A program made the translations under genes and the position numbers. Below are positions 7,531 to 16,518 of a stretch of DNA of 43,078 nt, piece by piece (position 1 is the stretch's first letter; every line of letters starts with the position of its first letter). The notes below the pieces were generated by a model, which saw nothing but the letters and a program-made list of their open reading frames with translations, searched no databases and was not told where the DNA came from. Source of the DNA: Candidatus Nezhaarchaeota archaeon. GTDB taxonomy: Archaea > Thermoproteota > Methanomethylicia > Nezhaarchaeales > B40-G2. The stretch spans positions 1 through 43,078 of the forward strand of contig JAOAKM010000006.1 of NCBI GenBank assembly GCA_026413605.1, read 5' to 3'.

Positions 7531-8145
7531 ATGGAAGGGCAGAAGTTCTACGTTCTACCTCAGCTGCCCTATAGCTACAAGGATTTAGAGCCCTACATGT
7601 CCGAGGAGCAGCTAAGGGTGCACCATAGCAAGCACCACTTAGCCTATGTAAACGGAGCTAACGCAATACTTCAGAAAATGGACAATGCTAGAAAGGAGAA
7701 TGTTGATTTAGACGTAAAGTCCATGCTGAAAGAGCTGTCTTTTAACATAGGCGGGCACCTTCTCCACTCGCTTTTCTGGGGGAACCTAGCTCCGCCAGGT
7801 AGGGGTGGAGAAAAACCCGGCGGGGTCTTAGGCGACTCCATAGCCAAGGAGTTTAGAAGCTTTGAGCGCTTCCAGAGAGAGTTTTCACAGGCGGCTGTGA
7901 GTGTTGAAGGCTCTGGATGGGCAGCCTTAACCCTCTGCAAGCAAACGGGCAGGCTGATAATAATGCAGGTTGAGAAGCATAACGTGAATGTGTACCCCAT
8001 GTTTCGAATCCTCATGGTACTAGATGTCTTTGAGCATGCCTACTACATAGACTATAAAAACGAGAGAGCAAAGTTCGTTGAGGCCTTCTGGAAGATAGTA
8101 AACTGGGATGCTGTAAACAAGAGGCTAGAAGAAGCACTAAAATAG
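7531..8145 (+). CDS. sod: Superoxide dismutase [Fe/Mn]
   Basis: This enzyme converts superoxide to oxygen and peroxide in the cytoplasm. The 204-residue protein has all four metal ligands: His31 in RVHHSKHH, His79 in [10 protein letters not shown], and Asp165 and His169 in [13 protein letters not shown]. Length and motifs fit archaeal cambialistic or Fe-type enzymes; the metal cannot be told from sequence alone. The ATG at 7531 is chosen because GGAGGTG precedes it by 7 nt and a TATA box sits 30 nt upstream. The frame is open further upstream to 7492, but that part overlaps the promoter. A heavily decayed paralogue lies at 41135-41749, so this is the only functional copy in the window. Confidence 0.95.
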   Translation: MEGQKFYVLPQLPYSYKDLEPYMSEEQLRVHHSKHHLAYVNGANAILQKMDNARKENVDLDVKSMLKELSFNIGGHLLHSLFWGNLAPPGRGGEKPGGVLGDSIAKEFRSFERFQREFSQAAVSVEGSGWAALTLCKQTGRLIIMQVEKHNVNVYPMFRILMVLDVFEHAYYIDYKNERAKFVEAFWKIVNWDAVNKRLEEALK

Positions 8146-8170
8146 TTCTTCAGTTTATCGTACGTTCTAA

Positions 8171-8183
8171 TTCTTTTCTTTTT
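8171..8183 (+). terminator. T-rich tract after sod
   Basis: TTCTTTTCTTTTT lies about 25 nt after the sod stop codon and has the form of an archaeal intrinsic terminator. Confidence 0.45.
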
Positions 8184-8579
8184 AGTCAAGAATGAAAGCA
8201 GAGCTGGAGCTGCAAGGTGGTCATGTTCCTAGGAAGTCTCGATCGCCATTCCTTAAATAACGTGAAACGTAACCAAGTAGAGTAATATTAGGCGTACGAA
8301 GCCCTAGAGCCCCACGATGAAGCCTCAGCCTTAACCACCCCCTCGCGGCGCCCTCATTAAACGTATCTAACAAGAACGAAGAATGTATCACGAAATTCGG
8401 CCTAGGCCTTGCGCTCCCACGCAATTGATGATGCCCATAGAGGTAGGCATCATTAATAGCATTAATGACGGGCACAAGCGCGAGAGGCAAGATCTGCATG
8501 ATGATGGCGCGGCGCTCAGCCTACTGCTACCTATGTTCCTTCTCATCCCCTCCTCAAGATACTCTTAGCCCCCGTTGAT
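8184..8579. other. Gene-poor interval between sod and rpl37e
   Basis: An open minus-strand frame (8221-8499) exists, but it has low-complexity Arg/Leu content, no recognised motif and no RBS, and I do not call it. No RNA gene or repeat was noticed. Confidence 0.35.
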
Positions 8580-8771
8580 CTATTTAATCCTCGCCTGCCT
8601 ATTGAGCTTCTTAGTCTGCCAACTGTACTTACGGAGTTTGCTGCTTCTGCCGAAACCACAGGCAGCGCAGTACCGCTTAGTTATGTTGAATGAGTGGCGT
8701 CCGCACCTCCTACATACGATATGGGTCCTTCCGCGTCCATGCTTCCCGAAGGAAGTAGTTCCTTTAACCAA
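8580..8771 (-). CDS. rpl37e: Large-subunit ribosomal protein L37e
   Basis: This 63-residue basic protein of the large ribosomal subunit has the family's opening [18 protein letters not shown] and a C4 zinc ribbon made of CRRCG and CAACG, separated by HSFNITKRY. It ends in a basic tail ([10 protein letters not shown]). The length is typical. It follows the Sm-like gene by 9 nt, an arrangement common in archaea, which links RNA-binding and ribosome genes in one transcript. Confidence 0.97.
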   Translation of the reverse strand: MVKGTTSFGKHGRGRTHIVCRRCGRHSFNITKRYCAACGFGRSSKLRKYSWQTKKLNRQARIK

Positions 8772-8780
8772 GGGCCCACC

Positions 8781-9008
8781 CTATATGGCTGGAGAGACTA
8801 AGACGACGTTGTCCCCTCTAATTAGTACGAGGCCTAGCTTCCTTACCTCACCGTTATGCCTCAGCTCCTCAGCTCCTTCTAAGACTATGTTTAGGTGTTG
8901 GTCGAAGCTCCTTAATCTTCCTCTAAGCTCTCTTCCACCTTTCAGCTTAATGAGGACAGCATTACCAAGCGAAGCGTTTAGGAGGCTAACAGTAGTTAGC
9001 TCAGCCAT
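8781..9008 (-). CDS. Sm-like archaeal RNA-binding protein (LSm)
   Basis: The 75-residue protein carries both Sm motifs: Sm1 with LKGGRELRGRLRSFDQHLNIVL, where the Asp and Asn of DQHLN line the uridine-binding pocket, and Sm2 with LVLIRGDNVVLVSP. It should form a ring that binds U-rich RNA. The open frame extends upstream to 9119, but ATG 9008 is preferred because it gives the normal Sm length and a TATA box lies about 32 nt before it. It is divergent from the PUA-protein gene. Confidence 0.94.
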   Translation of the reverse strand: MAELTTVSLLNASLGNAVLIKLKGGRELRGRLRSFDQHLNIVLEGAEELRHNGEVRKLGLVLIRGDNVVLVSPAI

Positions 9009-9039
9009 TACGCTACCAAGCCACTCTAGAGCAGTTTTC

Positions 9040-9048
9040 GATATAAAG
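9040..9048 (-). promoter_or_regulatory. TATA box for LSm-L37e
   Basis: CTTTATATC on the minus strand is 32 nt before ATG 9008, indicating a leaderless or nearly leaderless transcript and supporting the short start. Confidence 0.55.
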
Positions 9049-9101
9049 CTTTTGATTAGCCTCTCGATTAAGCAGTTAGCCTTGAGCAAGGGTGTTTCTC
9101 G

Positions 9102-9611
9102 GTGCCACCGCGTCGGCACGCCTTGAGTAAGAGGGACATCAGGGCCCTCCTAGAGAGAGCTAGGAGAGAGCTCCCTAGGCTCTTTATCGACGAGGCGGCG
9201 AGCCTAAGCAACTGGGAGTTAGTTAAGACGCGCGAGATCAAGGTGTTTATTAAGGACGGCGTCCCATTCTTCATTGAGCTCGAGGGGAGGTTGATACCTT
9301 CGATATACGCAGCTGAGGCTTGTAAGTACCCTAAGGTAGTAGTGGACACTGGAGCCATCTATCCTATAGTGAGGGGGGCTGACGTAATGGCCCCTGGAGT
9401 AAGGGTGATAGAGGGCTCTATGGAGGCTGGGGACGTAATGGCAATAGCTGAAGAGGGAGGGGGGAGGGTTATAGCAGTAGGGGTAGCCTTAATGAGCAGG
9501 AAGGAGGTTCTTGAGGCTAAGAGAGGTAGAGCGCTGAGGGTTCTTCATAGAGTAGGTGACGAGGCATGGAAGTTAGGCTCCCCCAGCCACCTAGGGGCGC
9601 TTGCTAAGTAA
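9102..9611 (+). CDS. PUA-domain RNA-binding protein (MCT-1/Tma20-like)
   Basis: This 169-residue protein has an N-terminal archaeal DUF1947-like part and a C-terminal PUA domain: VVVDTGAIYPIVRGADVMAPG, then GDVMAIAEEGGGRVIAVGVALMS. Archaeal members resemble eukaryotic MCT-1/Tma20, which bind the ribosome and act in initiation and recycling. The precise role in archaea is not settled. It opens a plus-strand run with psmB, FttA, egsA and UPF0179. GTG 9102 is taken as the start; TTG 9123 is a less likely alternative. Confidence 0.85.
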   Translation: MPPRRHALSKRDIRALLERARRELPRLFIDEAASLSNWELVKTREIKVFIKDGVPFFIELEGRLIPSIYAAEACKYPKVVVDTGAIYPIVRGADVMAPGVRVIEGSMEAGDVMAIAEEGGGRVIAVGVALMSRKEVLEAKRGRALRVLHRVGDEAWKLGSPSHLGALAK

Positions 9612-9665
9612 GGTTTAAATAAAGGCCGAGCGAAGGAAAACTGCCTGCTTCTACGCTCCGCTAAG

Positions 9666-10292
9666 GTGTTAGGCGTGAGGGTAGTTAGAACCGGGACTAC
9701 GACTATAGGGATAGTATGTAGCGACGGCGTCGTGCTAGCTACGGATAGGAGGGTTACATCCGGCTTCTTCATAGCTAACAAGAGGGGGAGGAAGATATAT
9801 AGGATTGAGGAGCACATAGCAGCTACGATCGCGGGAGTAGTAGCTGATGCTCAGATGTTAATGGATAGGCTTAGTGCTCAGGCTAGGCTCTATAGGTTAG
9901 CGAGCGGTAGGCGCATTAGCGTTAAAGCAGCTGCTACCCTAGCCTCCAATATACTCTTCGGGTCTCGACCATTCCCGCTAGTGCTTCAGGCCATAGTGGC
10001 AGGGGTGGATGACGAAGGGCCTAGCATGTTTAGCCTAGACTTCTTTGGGACATTGACTAAGGAGCGCTACATAGCAACTGGGTCTGGCTCTCCGATGGCC
10101 CTGGGTGTGCTAGAGGGAGGCTACAGAGAGGGGATGAAGATAGGCGACGCTCTACCATTAGTGTGTAGGGCGATAGCTTCCTCCATGAGGTGGGACCCTG
10201 CTAGCGGTGAGGGATTCGACGTGGCCGTTATAACCGAGAGAGGTATTGAGGAGAAGGCAGGGGAGGACTTGTTAAAGGCCTACTCTATCTAA
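9666..10292 (+). CDS. psmB: Proteasome beta subunit, catalytic
   Basis: This is the catalytic beta subunit of the 20S proteasome. A 9-residue propeptide (MLGVRVVRTG region) precedes the processing site G|TTTIGI. After cleavage the catalytic Thr1 is present together with Asp17 (ATDRR), Arg19 and Lys33, and the GSGSP loop that helps organise the active site. The 208-residue length is normal. GTG 9666 is the likely start. It is cotranscribed with the PUA gene and FttA. The second beta subunit at 16864 lacks Thr1, so this copy should supply the proteolytic activity. Confidence 0.96.
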   Translation: MLGVRVVRTGTTTIGIVCSDGVVLATDRRVTSGFFIANKRGRKIYRIEEHIAATIAGVVADAQMLMDRLSAQARLYRLASGRRISVKAAATLASNILFGSRPFPLVLQAIVAGVDDEGPSMFSLDFFGTLTKERYIATGSGSPMALGVLEGGYREGMKIGDALPLVCRAIASSMRWDPASGEGFDVAVITERGIEEKAGEDLLKAYSI

Positions 10293-10310
10293 AATGGCTA
10301 GGTAGGTCTC

Positions 10311-12218
10311 ATGCATAAGTCTAGCAGCCCTCCCTCAGTAAAGGAGGAGCTACTTCAGCTTATCCCCAAGGAGGCCAAGGTAACGAAGATAGAGTTTGAG
10401 GGGCCTGAAGTAGTGGTGTACGCTCAGAACCCCACAGCGTTAATAGAGGACGACAGCTTAATGAAGAACTTGGCTAAGACGTTGAAGAAGAGGGTTGTAT
10501 TAAAGACGGACCCTGAGGTGAGGCTTAGTGAAGAAGAGGCTAGGAAGATAATAGTGGAGCTTGCTCCGCCTGAGGCTGAATTAACCGATATCACCTTCGA
10601 CAAGGTCATGGGGGAGGTAATTATAGAGGCGCGTAGGCCTGGACTAGTAATAGGTAAAGGAGGGTCTCTACTACGCCAAATATTGATGAGGACCTACTGG
10701 AGACCTGTTGTCCACCGAGCTCCTCCTCTATACTCTAGGATAGCTCGTCAAGTGGCCCGCTTCATCTACAAGAATAGTAGGTACAGGCAGAAGGTCCTCA
10801 GGGAGATAGGGCTGCGTATACATCGCCCTGCCTTAATCAAAGAGGGGGAGGTCGTCGTCGAAGCGCTAGGCGGCTTTCAAGAAGTAGGCCGCTCAGCTCT
10901 CCTAGTTAGGGCGGGTGAGACCAATATTTTAATTGATTGTGGAGTTAAGCCGAGCGCTTCGTCTCTACTGGAGGAGTTCCCCGCCTTATGGCTCCTTGAT
11001 GTTGATCGCCTGGACGCCGTGATTATAACTCACTCTCACCTCGATCACTGTGGTGCCCTTCCGTACCTCTTTAAGTATGGCTATCGAGGGCCTGTCTACT
11101 GTAGTAGGCCTACTCAGATGCTAATGTCCTTAATTTTGCTAGACTACTTAGACGTCGCTTTAAAAGAGGGCAGAGCGCCCCCCTACGACTTAAAGGACGT
11201 CAAGACAGCTCTGCTCCATACAATTCCACTAAGCTACGGAGAGGTCACTGATATAGCTCCTAACGTTAGGTTAACTCTACACAACGCCGGCCACATCATG
11301 GGCTCATCCATGGTGCACCTCCACATAGGGGACGGTATGCACAACATCGTCTACACGGGGGACTTTAAGTTCGCTAAGACTAGGCTTCTAGAAGCCTCAG
11401 CCTCCACCTTCCCTAGGCTTGAGACGCTAATAATGGAGAGCACCTATGGAGCCGCCGGCGACATAATGCCAGCGAGGCAGCAGACAGAAGAGTTTTTCAC
11501 TCAGGCTGTGAATAGGGCGCTGGCGAGGGGCGGCAAGGTTCTCATCCCCGTGCTGTCAGTAGGTAGGGCTCAGGAAATTATGCTGGTCCTCATCGAGGCC
11601 ATCTCCCAGAACCTGATACCCTCTATCCCCATATATATTGAGGGCATGGTTCAGGAGGCCACAGCCATACACACCATTTACCCAGAGGAGCTAGCTAGGG
11701 AGGTTAAGCAAAAGATACTCTATGAGGAGAAGAACCCCTTCCTCTCTGAGAACTTCATAACGGTCAGGAGTAGGAGGGCTAGGCCGGACATAGTTGAGGG
11801 GGAGCCCTGTATAATCATGGCCACCTCCGGCATGCTAAACGCTGGCCCCGCGGTGGAGTACTTTAAGCTACTGGCACCAGATGAGCATAATAGTTTAATT
11901 TTCGTAAGCTACCAGGCTGAAGGTACCTTAGGTAGGAGGGTGCAGAGCGGAGTTAAGGAGGTGACGTTGAGCGGCTCTAATGGTAAGCCTGAGGCAGTTC
12001 AAGTTAAGTGCGAGGTGGTTAGCGTTGAGGGCTTCTCAGGGCATAGCGATCGAAAGCAGCTCTTAAGGTTTGTCCAGCAAGTTTACCCCAGGCCCTCAAA
12101 GGTCCTCGTATGCCACGGGGAGCCCTCTAAGTCAACTAGCTTAGCAAGCGCTATCCAATACCATTTCAGGATACCTGCCGCTGCCCCCATGCCGCTCGAG
12201 GCCGTTAGGTTAAGGTGA
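10311..12218 (+). CDS. KH-domain beta-CASP ribonuclease (aCPSF1 / FttA)
   Basis: This 635-residue protein is the archaeal CPSF73 homologue that ends transcription by cutting RNA behind polymerase. The N-terminal region has tandem KH domains, with the GKGG loop at residues 115-118. The metallo-beta-lactamase core has HSHLDH (241-246) and further metal ligands in NAGHIMGSS and YTGDFKF. The beta-CASP part follows, with SGMLNAG and the late GFSGHSD motif. All catalytic motifs are intact. It begins 18 nt after psmB, and its stop overlaps the GTG start of egsA by 4 nt, indicating translational coupling. Confidence 0.96.
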   Translation: MHKSSSPPSVKEELLQLIPKEAKVTKIEFEGPEVVVYAQNPTALIEDDSLMKNLAKTLKKRVVLKTDPEVRLSEEEARKIIVELAPPEAELTDITFDKVMGEVIIEARRPGLVIGKGGSLLRQILMRTYWRPVVHRAPPLYSRIARQVARFIYKNSRYRQKVLREIGLRIHRPALIKEGEVVVEALGGFQEVGRSALLVRAGETNILIDCGVKPSASSLLEEFPALWLLDVDRLDAVIITHSHLDHCGALPYLFKYGYRGPVYCSRPTQMLMSLILLDYLDVALKEGRAPPYDLKDVKTALLHTIPLSYGEVTDIAPNVRLTLHNAGHIMGSSMVHLHIGDGMHNIVYTGDFKFAKTRLLEASASTFPRLETLIMESTYGAAGDIMPARQQTEEFFTQAVNRALARGGKVLIPVLSVGRAQEIMLVLIEAISQNLIPSIPIYIEGMVQEATAIHTIYPEELAREVKQKILYEEKNPFLSENFITVRSRRARPDIVEGEPCIIMATSGMLNAGPAVEYFKLLAPDEHNSLIFVSYQAEGTLGRRVQSGVKEVTLSGSNGKPEAVQVKCEVVSVEGFSGHSDRKQLLRFVQQVYPRPSKVLVCHGEPSKSTSLASAIQYHFRIPAAAPMPLEAVRLR

Positions 12219-13273
12219 AGCCCACGTCCATCCACCTTATCAACCTGCCTAGGAGGATCGTTATCGGCCCTAACGTCCTCAGGAGCCTAGGTGACCTATG
12301 CCTCGAGTTATGTCCTACAGGCAAGCTAATGGTGGTTACAGGAGACCGCACACTAGAAGTTGCCGGTAGAGAGGCGTTAAATTCGCTCTCCTCATCTAGG
12401 CTTGACTATGACCTAGTAGTCGTAGAGGAGCCGAACGTTTCAGTAGTCGAGACCCTAAGTAGTCGAGCTAGAGAGACTCACCTATCTGCCTTCATAGGAG
12501 TGGGCGGAGGGTCGATAATAGACGTAGCCAAGCTTGCCGCTTATAGAGCAGGGGCTGGCTTTATCAGTGTTCCTACCTCTGCCTCTCACGATGGAATAGC
12601 GTCGCCCAGAGCATCGGTAAAGGGGCTGGGCGTCTATGAGTCTGTCCCAGCTCAAACTCCGCTGGCGATCGTGGCTGACACGTCCATTATCATGAAGGCC
12701 CCGAGGAGGCTCTTAGTAAGTGGCTGCGGCGACGTCGTAGCTAAGCTAACCGCCGTACGCGACTGGCTGCTAGCCCATCGCTTAAAGGGAGAGTACTATG
12801 GAGAATACGCAGCCTCTCTAGCTCGTATGTCCGCCCAGCTGGTCGTGAAGAACGTCGTAGAGGTGGCCAACATGAACGACGAGGGGGTACGCGTACTACT
12901 CGAGGCCTTAGTGTCCTGCGGGGTAGCTATGTGTATAGCTGGGTCCTCGCGTCCATGCTCAGGCTCTGAGCATCAGTTTAGCCACGCTCTCGACATCGTC
13001 GCTTCTAAGCCAGCTCTCCACGGTGAGCAGTGTGGAGTAGGAACTATAATGATGGCCTACCTTCACGGCTTAGACTGGAGGAAGATAAGGGCCTTCCTAA
13101 AGAAGCTCGGCGCTCCAGTAAACGCAGAAGAGTTAAGCGTGTCTCCTAGCGACGTGGTCAAGGCCCTCACGATAGCCCACAAGGTAAGAGGTCGCTACAC
13201 GATCCTGGGCGAGACAGGGTTAACTGAGGGAGCTGCCTACCGCTTAGCTAAGGTGACCGGGGTCATAGAGTGA
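12215..13273 (+). CDS. egsA: sn-Glycerol-1-phosphate dehydrogenase
   Basis: This enzyme reduces dihydroxyacetone phosphate to sn-glycerol-1-phosphate, the backbone of archaeal membrane lipids. The 352-residue protein has the NAD(P)-binding GVGGGSIIDVAKLAAYR, the family motif SASHDGIASPRASV, and metal-binding histidines in the C-terminal helical half (SEHQFSHALD and LHGEQCGVG). Its GTG start overlaps the FttA stop by 4 nt (GTGA), and its end overlaps the next gene by 4 nt, so the three are coupled. Confidence 0.96.
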   Translation: MKPTSIHLINLPRRIVIGPNVLRSLGDLCLELCPTGKLMVVTGDRTLEVAGREALNSLSSSRLDYDLVVVEEPNVSVVETLSSRARETHLSAFIGVGGGSIIDVAKLAAYRAGAGFISVPTSASHDGIASPRASVKGLGVYESVPAQTPLAIVADTSIIMKAPRRLLVSGCGDVVAKLTAVRDWLLAHRLKGEYYGEYAASLARMSAQLVVKNVVEVANMNDEGVRVLLEALVSCGVAMCIAGSSRPCSGSEHQFSHALDIVASKPALHGEQCGVGTIMMAYLHGLDWRKIRAFLKKLGAPVNAEELSVSPSDVVKALTIAHKVRGRYTILGETGLTEGAAYRLAKVTGVIE

Positions 13274-13737
13274 GCAACTTAGCCCTAGAGGCTAGACGCA
13301 TAGTTACCTTAATAGGCTCCTCTCAGGCAAGGGTCGGGTACCGCTTTGTGCACTTAGGACCTTCTAAGCCCTGTGAGCTATGTAAGCTCCTCCGTGTATG
13401 CGTAGGAGCTCTTGAGCCCGGCAGGATGTATGAAGTGGTAGCTGTTAGGAGAACTAGGCACGACTGTCCTCTTCACGAAGGAGGGGTTAAGGTAGTCGAT
13501 GTAGTAGAGGCCCCGGTTGAAGTAGCTATCCCGCTGAAGGTAGCCGTAGAGGGCTTAATTATAAGCTACCGCCCACTGAAGTGTGGCTTCAAGGACTGCA
13601 TGCTTACTTACCTCTGTAAGCCCAAGTGGCTACGCGCTGGAGATAGATGTAGGGTTGTTGCGGTGCTTGAGGCCGGCTTGCCTTGCCCTAAGAAGCTCAG
13701 CCTTGCGAAGGCGAGGCTGGCGAGGCTCCCTTCTTAA
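13270..13737 (+). CDS. UPF0179 protein
   Basis: This 155-residue archaeal protein of unknown function has the UPF0179 pattern: GYRFVHLGPSKPCELCKLLRVC near residue 23, YEVVAVRRTRHDCPLH, and a second Cys-rich part (CGFKDCMLTYLC). The Cys arrangement suggests a metal site. The gene overlaps the egsA stop by 4 nt, and its 3' end overlaps the convergent FKBP gene by 41 nt. No reaction is assigned. Confidence 0.88.
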   Translation: MSNLALEARRIVTLIGSSQARVGYRFVHLGPSKPCELCKLLRVCVGALEPGRMYEVVAVRRTRHDCPLHEGGVKVVDVVEAPVEVAIPLKVAVEGLIISYRPLKCGFKDCMLTYLCKPKWLRAGDRCRVVAVLEAGLPCPKKLSLAKARLARLPS

Positions 13738-14425
13738 TAACGTAGGTCTCGTAGAACCTAATAGTTGAGATCGAGGGTAGGTAGCGCCCAACGTCTAGCG
13801 CGAAGCCACGCTTAGCGAACTGAACGTCCTCTAGGGTGAAGGCCTCTTCAGGAAGCTCTACTTCTAACACGTCTCCTTCAAGCTTCACCTTGAGCTTTTC
13901 CTTAGGCACTCTCCTCATCCTCCTATGTAGGAGCTCCTTCGCCTTCTCCATGCCTCCTTCTACTTTGGACACCACCTTCAGCTCGTATACGATAGAGCAG
14001 CCCGCTAAAGGGTGGTTAAAGTCTAGTGTCACCCTACCTCCTCCAACGCTCCTAACAATCCCCACCTTCCCATCCACCTCTACCCTCGCCCCTACCCTCG
14101 GAACTATACCTCTCTTAGTTAGTTCCCTCGCTGGGAATATCTTTACCTTCTCTGGGTCCCTAAGCCCGAAGGCCTTTTCGGGCGGGACTTCGACGACTTT
14201 CTCCTCCCCCTCCTCCATGCCGACTAGGGCTTCGTCAACCCCCTTCGGGACCCAGCCCTCGCCGACGATGACTAGCTGTGGCTCATAAAGCCCGTCCTCC
14301 CTATAGAACTTCTTAGCCTTCGCTACGTCCTCGCGGGTCAAGTCTATTATCTCCCCGCTCTCCTTGACGCTGGCCACGTAGTCTATTAACACGTAGTCTC
14401 CTTTCTGTATCGGCAAGCTGAGCAC
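13697..14425 (-). CDS. FKBP-type peptidyl-prolyl isomerase (SlyD-like)
   Basis: This cytoplasmic prolyl isomerase and chaperone catalyses cis-trans isomerisation at proline. The protein begins with the FKBP strand GDYVLIDYVASVKESGEIID, has VGEGWVPKGVDEALVGMEEGEE, an insert-in-flap domain, and DFNHPLAGCSIVYELKV, which is typical of archaeal long FKBPs. A further C-terminal domain of about 80 residues gives 242 residues, the normal long-form length. It is the last gene of the DUF504-Nog1-rtcA run (39-nt gap after rtcA) and converges on UPF0179 with a 41-bp overlap of coding sequence. Confidence 0.93.
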   Translation of the reverse strand: MLSLPIQKGDYVLIDYVASVKESGEIIDLTREDVAKAKKFYREDGLYEPQLVIVGEGWVPKGVDEALVGMEEGEEKVVEVPPEKAFGLRDPEKVKIFPARELTKRGIVPRVGARVEVDGKVGIVRSVGGGRVTLDFNHPLAGCSIVYELKVVSKVEGGMEKAKELLHRRMRRVPKEKLKVKLEGDVLEVELPEEAFTLEDVQFAKRGFALDVGRYLPSISTIRFYETYVIKKGASPASPSQG

Positions 14426-14464
14426 CGCGGCATTTAAGGGTCAACGGGGAGAGTTATAATTCTT

Positions 14465-15550
14465 TCAGCCAGCCCTCCTCAGCCCTGCTCCCTCACACTC
14501 TATTAAGGCAGGGCCTCCGAGCCCCCCCTCAACCTTAACCTTCACTCCTAGAAGGCGCTTTACTACCTCTATACAGGTCACAGTGTGGAGGGTTAGCTCA
14601 CTCACTTTAATCCTAGACCTCCCCTTCGCTAAGGCCATGTATACTATCAACTGATCCCCCAAGTGCTTATCTACAGACGCCTGTGTCTCTAATTGGCGTA
14701 GCAGTGAGTTAGCTGCCTCCTCTCCGACTACTTCTGCTGGCTTCCCCTTTTCCCCAAGGCAATCTGAGCCCATTAAGCAGTCCATCCCCTCGGCGACAAG
14801 TAGAATACCGCAGCCAGGGTCTAGGCTACATTTAGGATGCCCCGGCTGCAGCACTTCTTGCTCGATGCTGACGCTATCCATCCCTCCTTCGCGCAGCCTA
14901 TTGTAAGCTGCCCTACTCATTCTCTCGACGATGTGGCTGGGCAATCGACAGCTATACGCAACCCCCTTTACCTCGACCTCCCCCCTCCTTCCATCTAAGC
15001 TTATCGGAGAGAGGTGCTCAACAGGGTCCATGCTAGCTCTGACTACTCCACCCCCCCTAGGATAGAAGCCTCGACGTAGAGTAGTTACCCTGCACCTATA
15101 GCCCATTCTTAGCAGTGCTAACACTAAGACCCTCTCTACGTAGTCTACTGGAGGGGCCATTGGGTTATTGGTCCCCCCCTTGACCTCAACGGATATGCTG
15201 AAGGGGGCCAGCGCGGCTGCCGGCATTAGGCTTTGAAGGACTAGGGTCGTTGAGCCCGCGGTGCCTACGTCGAAGCTGAAGGATCCCGCTTTAGGCTTAG
15301 AGGGGATGAAGGCGAGTTCCCGGGAGCCTACATATAGACCTTCTACGCGGGCGTTAACTAGCTCAGCCACCGCCTTAATGGCGGTGAGGTGTTGCGGGCG
15401 GAGGCCCGGGTTGCTTCGCTTAGCCCTAATGTTAAACACTTTTACCGGCACCCTGGAGACCGCGGAGAGCGCTACGCTTACCCTTAGTATCTGACCTCCC
15501 CCTTCGAGCATACTGCCGTCTACCTCAATGAAGCTTAGGCTACTTTGCAT
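14465..15550 (-). CDS. rtcA: RNA 3'-terminal phosphate cyclase
   Basis: RtcA adenylates RNA 3' phosphates and converts them to 2',3'-cyclic phosphates. The 361-residue protein opens with VDGSMLEGGGQILRVSVALS, has RPQHLTAI, FDVGTAGSTTLVLQSLMP and RRGFYPRGGG, and carries the adenylated histidine at His296 in DKHLGDQ. The start ATG 15550 overlaps the preceding GTPase gene by 16 nt. The operon also holds a DUF504 protein thought to recognise RNA ends, which strengthens an RNA-end repair or processing role. Confidence 0.95.
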   Translation of the reverse strand: MQSSLSFIEVDGSMLEGGGQILRVSVALSAVSRVPVKVFNIRAKRSNPGLRPQHLTAIKAVAELVNARVEGLYVGSRELAFIPSKPKAGSFSFDVGTAGSTTLVLQSLMPAAALAPFSISVEVKGGTNNPMAPPVDYVERVLVLALLRMGYRCRVTTLRRGFYPRGGGVVRASMDPVEHLSPISLDGRRGEVEVKGVAYSCRLPSHIVERMSRAAYNRLREGGMDSVSIEQEVLQPGHPKCSLDPGCGILLVAEGMDCLMGSDCLGEKGKPAEVVGEEAANSLLRQLETQASVDKHLGDQLIVYMALAKGRSRIKVSELTLHTVTCIEVVKRLLGVKVKVEGGLGGPALIECEGAGLRRAG

Positions 15551-16518
15551 AGCTCAAGCACCTCCTCAAGCACCTCTCTCACTCCCTCGCAGCGTAAAGC
15601 CACCATCCTAGGCAGTCTTTCTACCCCTAAAAGCTGCTTCACCTTCTCTATTTGATCCTCCCTCGCAAGGTCTACCTTATTTAAGGCTGGGATGAACGGG
15701 ATGCTGCTCAACTCCCTAGATAGCTCTCGGTACACTCTAACCTGCTGATCTAAGTCGTAGCCTGAGGTCTCGGAGGGGTCTATTATGTATATTGCTGCTT
15801 TAGCTAAGTGGCGTAGGGCGGCTATAGCCTGCTTTTCAATAGGGCTCCTCTCATGAATAGGCCTGTCTAAGAGACCCGGGGTGTCCATGATCTGGACCCT
15901 TACCCCCCTCCACTCAAGGTGGCCGATCAGTAAGTTCTTCGTCGTGAAGGGGTAGGGGGCCACTTTCGGCTTAGCGGTCGATACGCATCGGACGAAGGAG
16001 GACTTGCCAACGTTAGGCGCTCCAGCTACTACTACGACTACGCCGCCTACGTCGATGGCTGGTATCTCTTTAAGCTTTATCGAGGCCTCTCTCAGTAAAA
16101 CAAGACTAGGCTCTAAATCCTCTACTATTGAGCTAAGCCTACCGTAAAAAGCCCTCCTAGCCTTAGCAGCCTCTTCGCCGTCCTTAGCCTTCCTCACCCT
16201 CCTCAAGTACTCCTTCGCTAGCTTGGCCACCATTTCCTCGCCCCACTTTACATGGGCCAGGGCTCTTCTCACGCTCCCCACCCCCACTAGTATGTCCGCC
16301 AGCTCGTAGTAGAAGGGGTGGAGCGAGGGGAAATGTGGAGCCGACTTGCGAACCCTCCTTAGCTTACTTAATACTATGCTGCTGGCACAAGATACCTTAG
16401 CTTCCTCCTTCACCTTAGTCTTAAGGCCAGGGGCCCTCCTAGGCACCTTAACCTCCACCTTCCTAGCTCTTCGAAAGGCGGCGTCTATTAGCTCAGGAGG
16501 TGATGGGGGAGGGATCAT
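15535..16518 (-). CDS. Nog1-like GTPase
   Basis: This archaeal Nog1/Obg-type GTPase probably works in 50S ribosome assembly. A helical N-terminal domain of about 160 residues precedes the G domain: G1 GAPNVGKSS (166-174 from the chosen start), a TT switch (PYPFTTKN), DTPGLLDRP and NKVD. The open frame reaches 16539, but ATG 16518 is preferred because it overlaps the upstream stop as ATGA, a typical coupled start, and gives MIPPPSPPELIDAAFRRA, which resembles the usual Nog1 start. The protein lacks the long C-terminal extension of eukaryotic Nog1. Confidence 0.9.
   Translation of the reverse strand: MIPPPSPPELIDAAFRRARKVEVKVPRRAPGLKTKVKEEAKVSCASSIVLSKLRRVRKSAPHFPSLHPFYYELADILVGVGSVRRALAHVKWGEEMVAKLAKEYLRRVRKAKDGEEAAKARRAFYGRLSSIVEDLEPSLVLLREASIKLKEIPAIDVGGVVVVVAGAPNVGKSSFVRCVSTAKPKVAPYPFTTKNLLIGHLEWRGVRVQIMDTPGLLDRPIHERSPIEKQAIAALRHLAKAAIYIIDPSETSGYDLDQQVRVYRELSRELSSIPFIPALNKVDLAREDQIEKVKQLLGVERLPRMVALRCEGVREVLEEVLELCKVA

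Noticed and set aside
8221-8499. A 92-codon open frame on the minus strand between sod and rpl37e
   Set aside because: No RBS, no recognised motif, and a composition unlike the neighbouring genes. It is probably chance openness.
9009-9119. 37-residue N-terminal extension of the Sm-like protein
   Set aside because: Sm-like archaeal proteins are about 75 residues, and a TATA box lies inside the extension.
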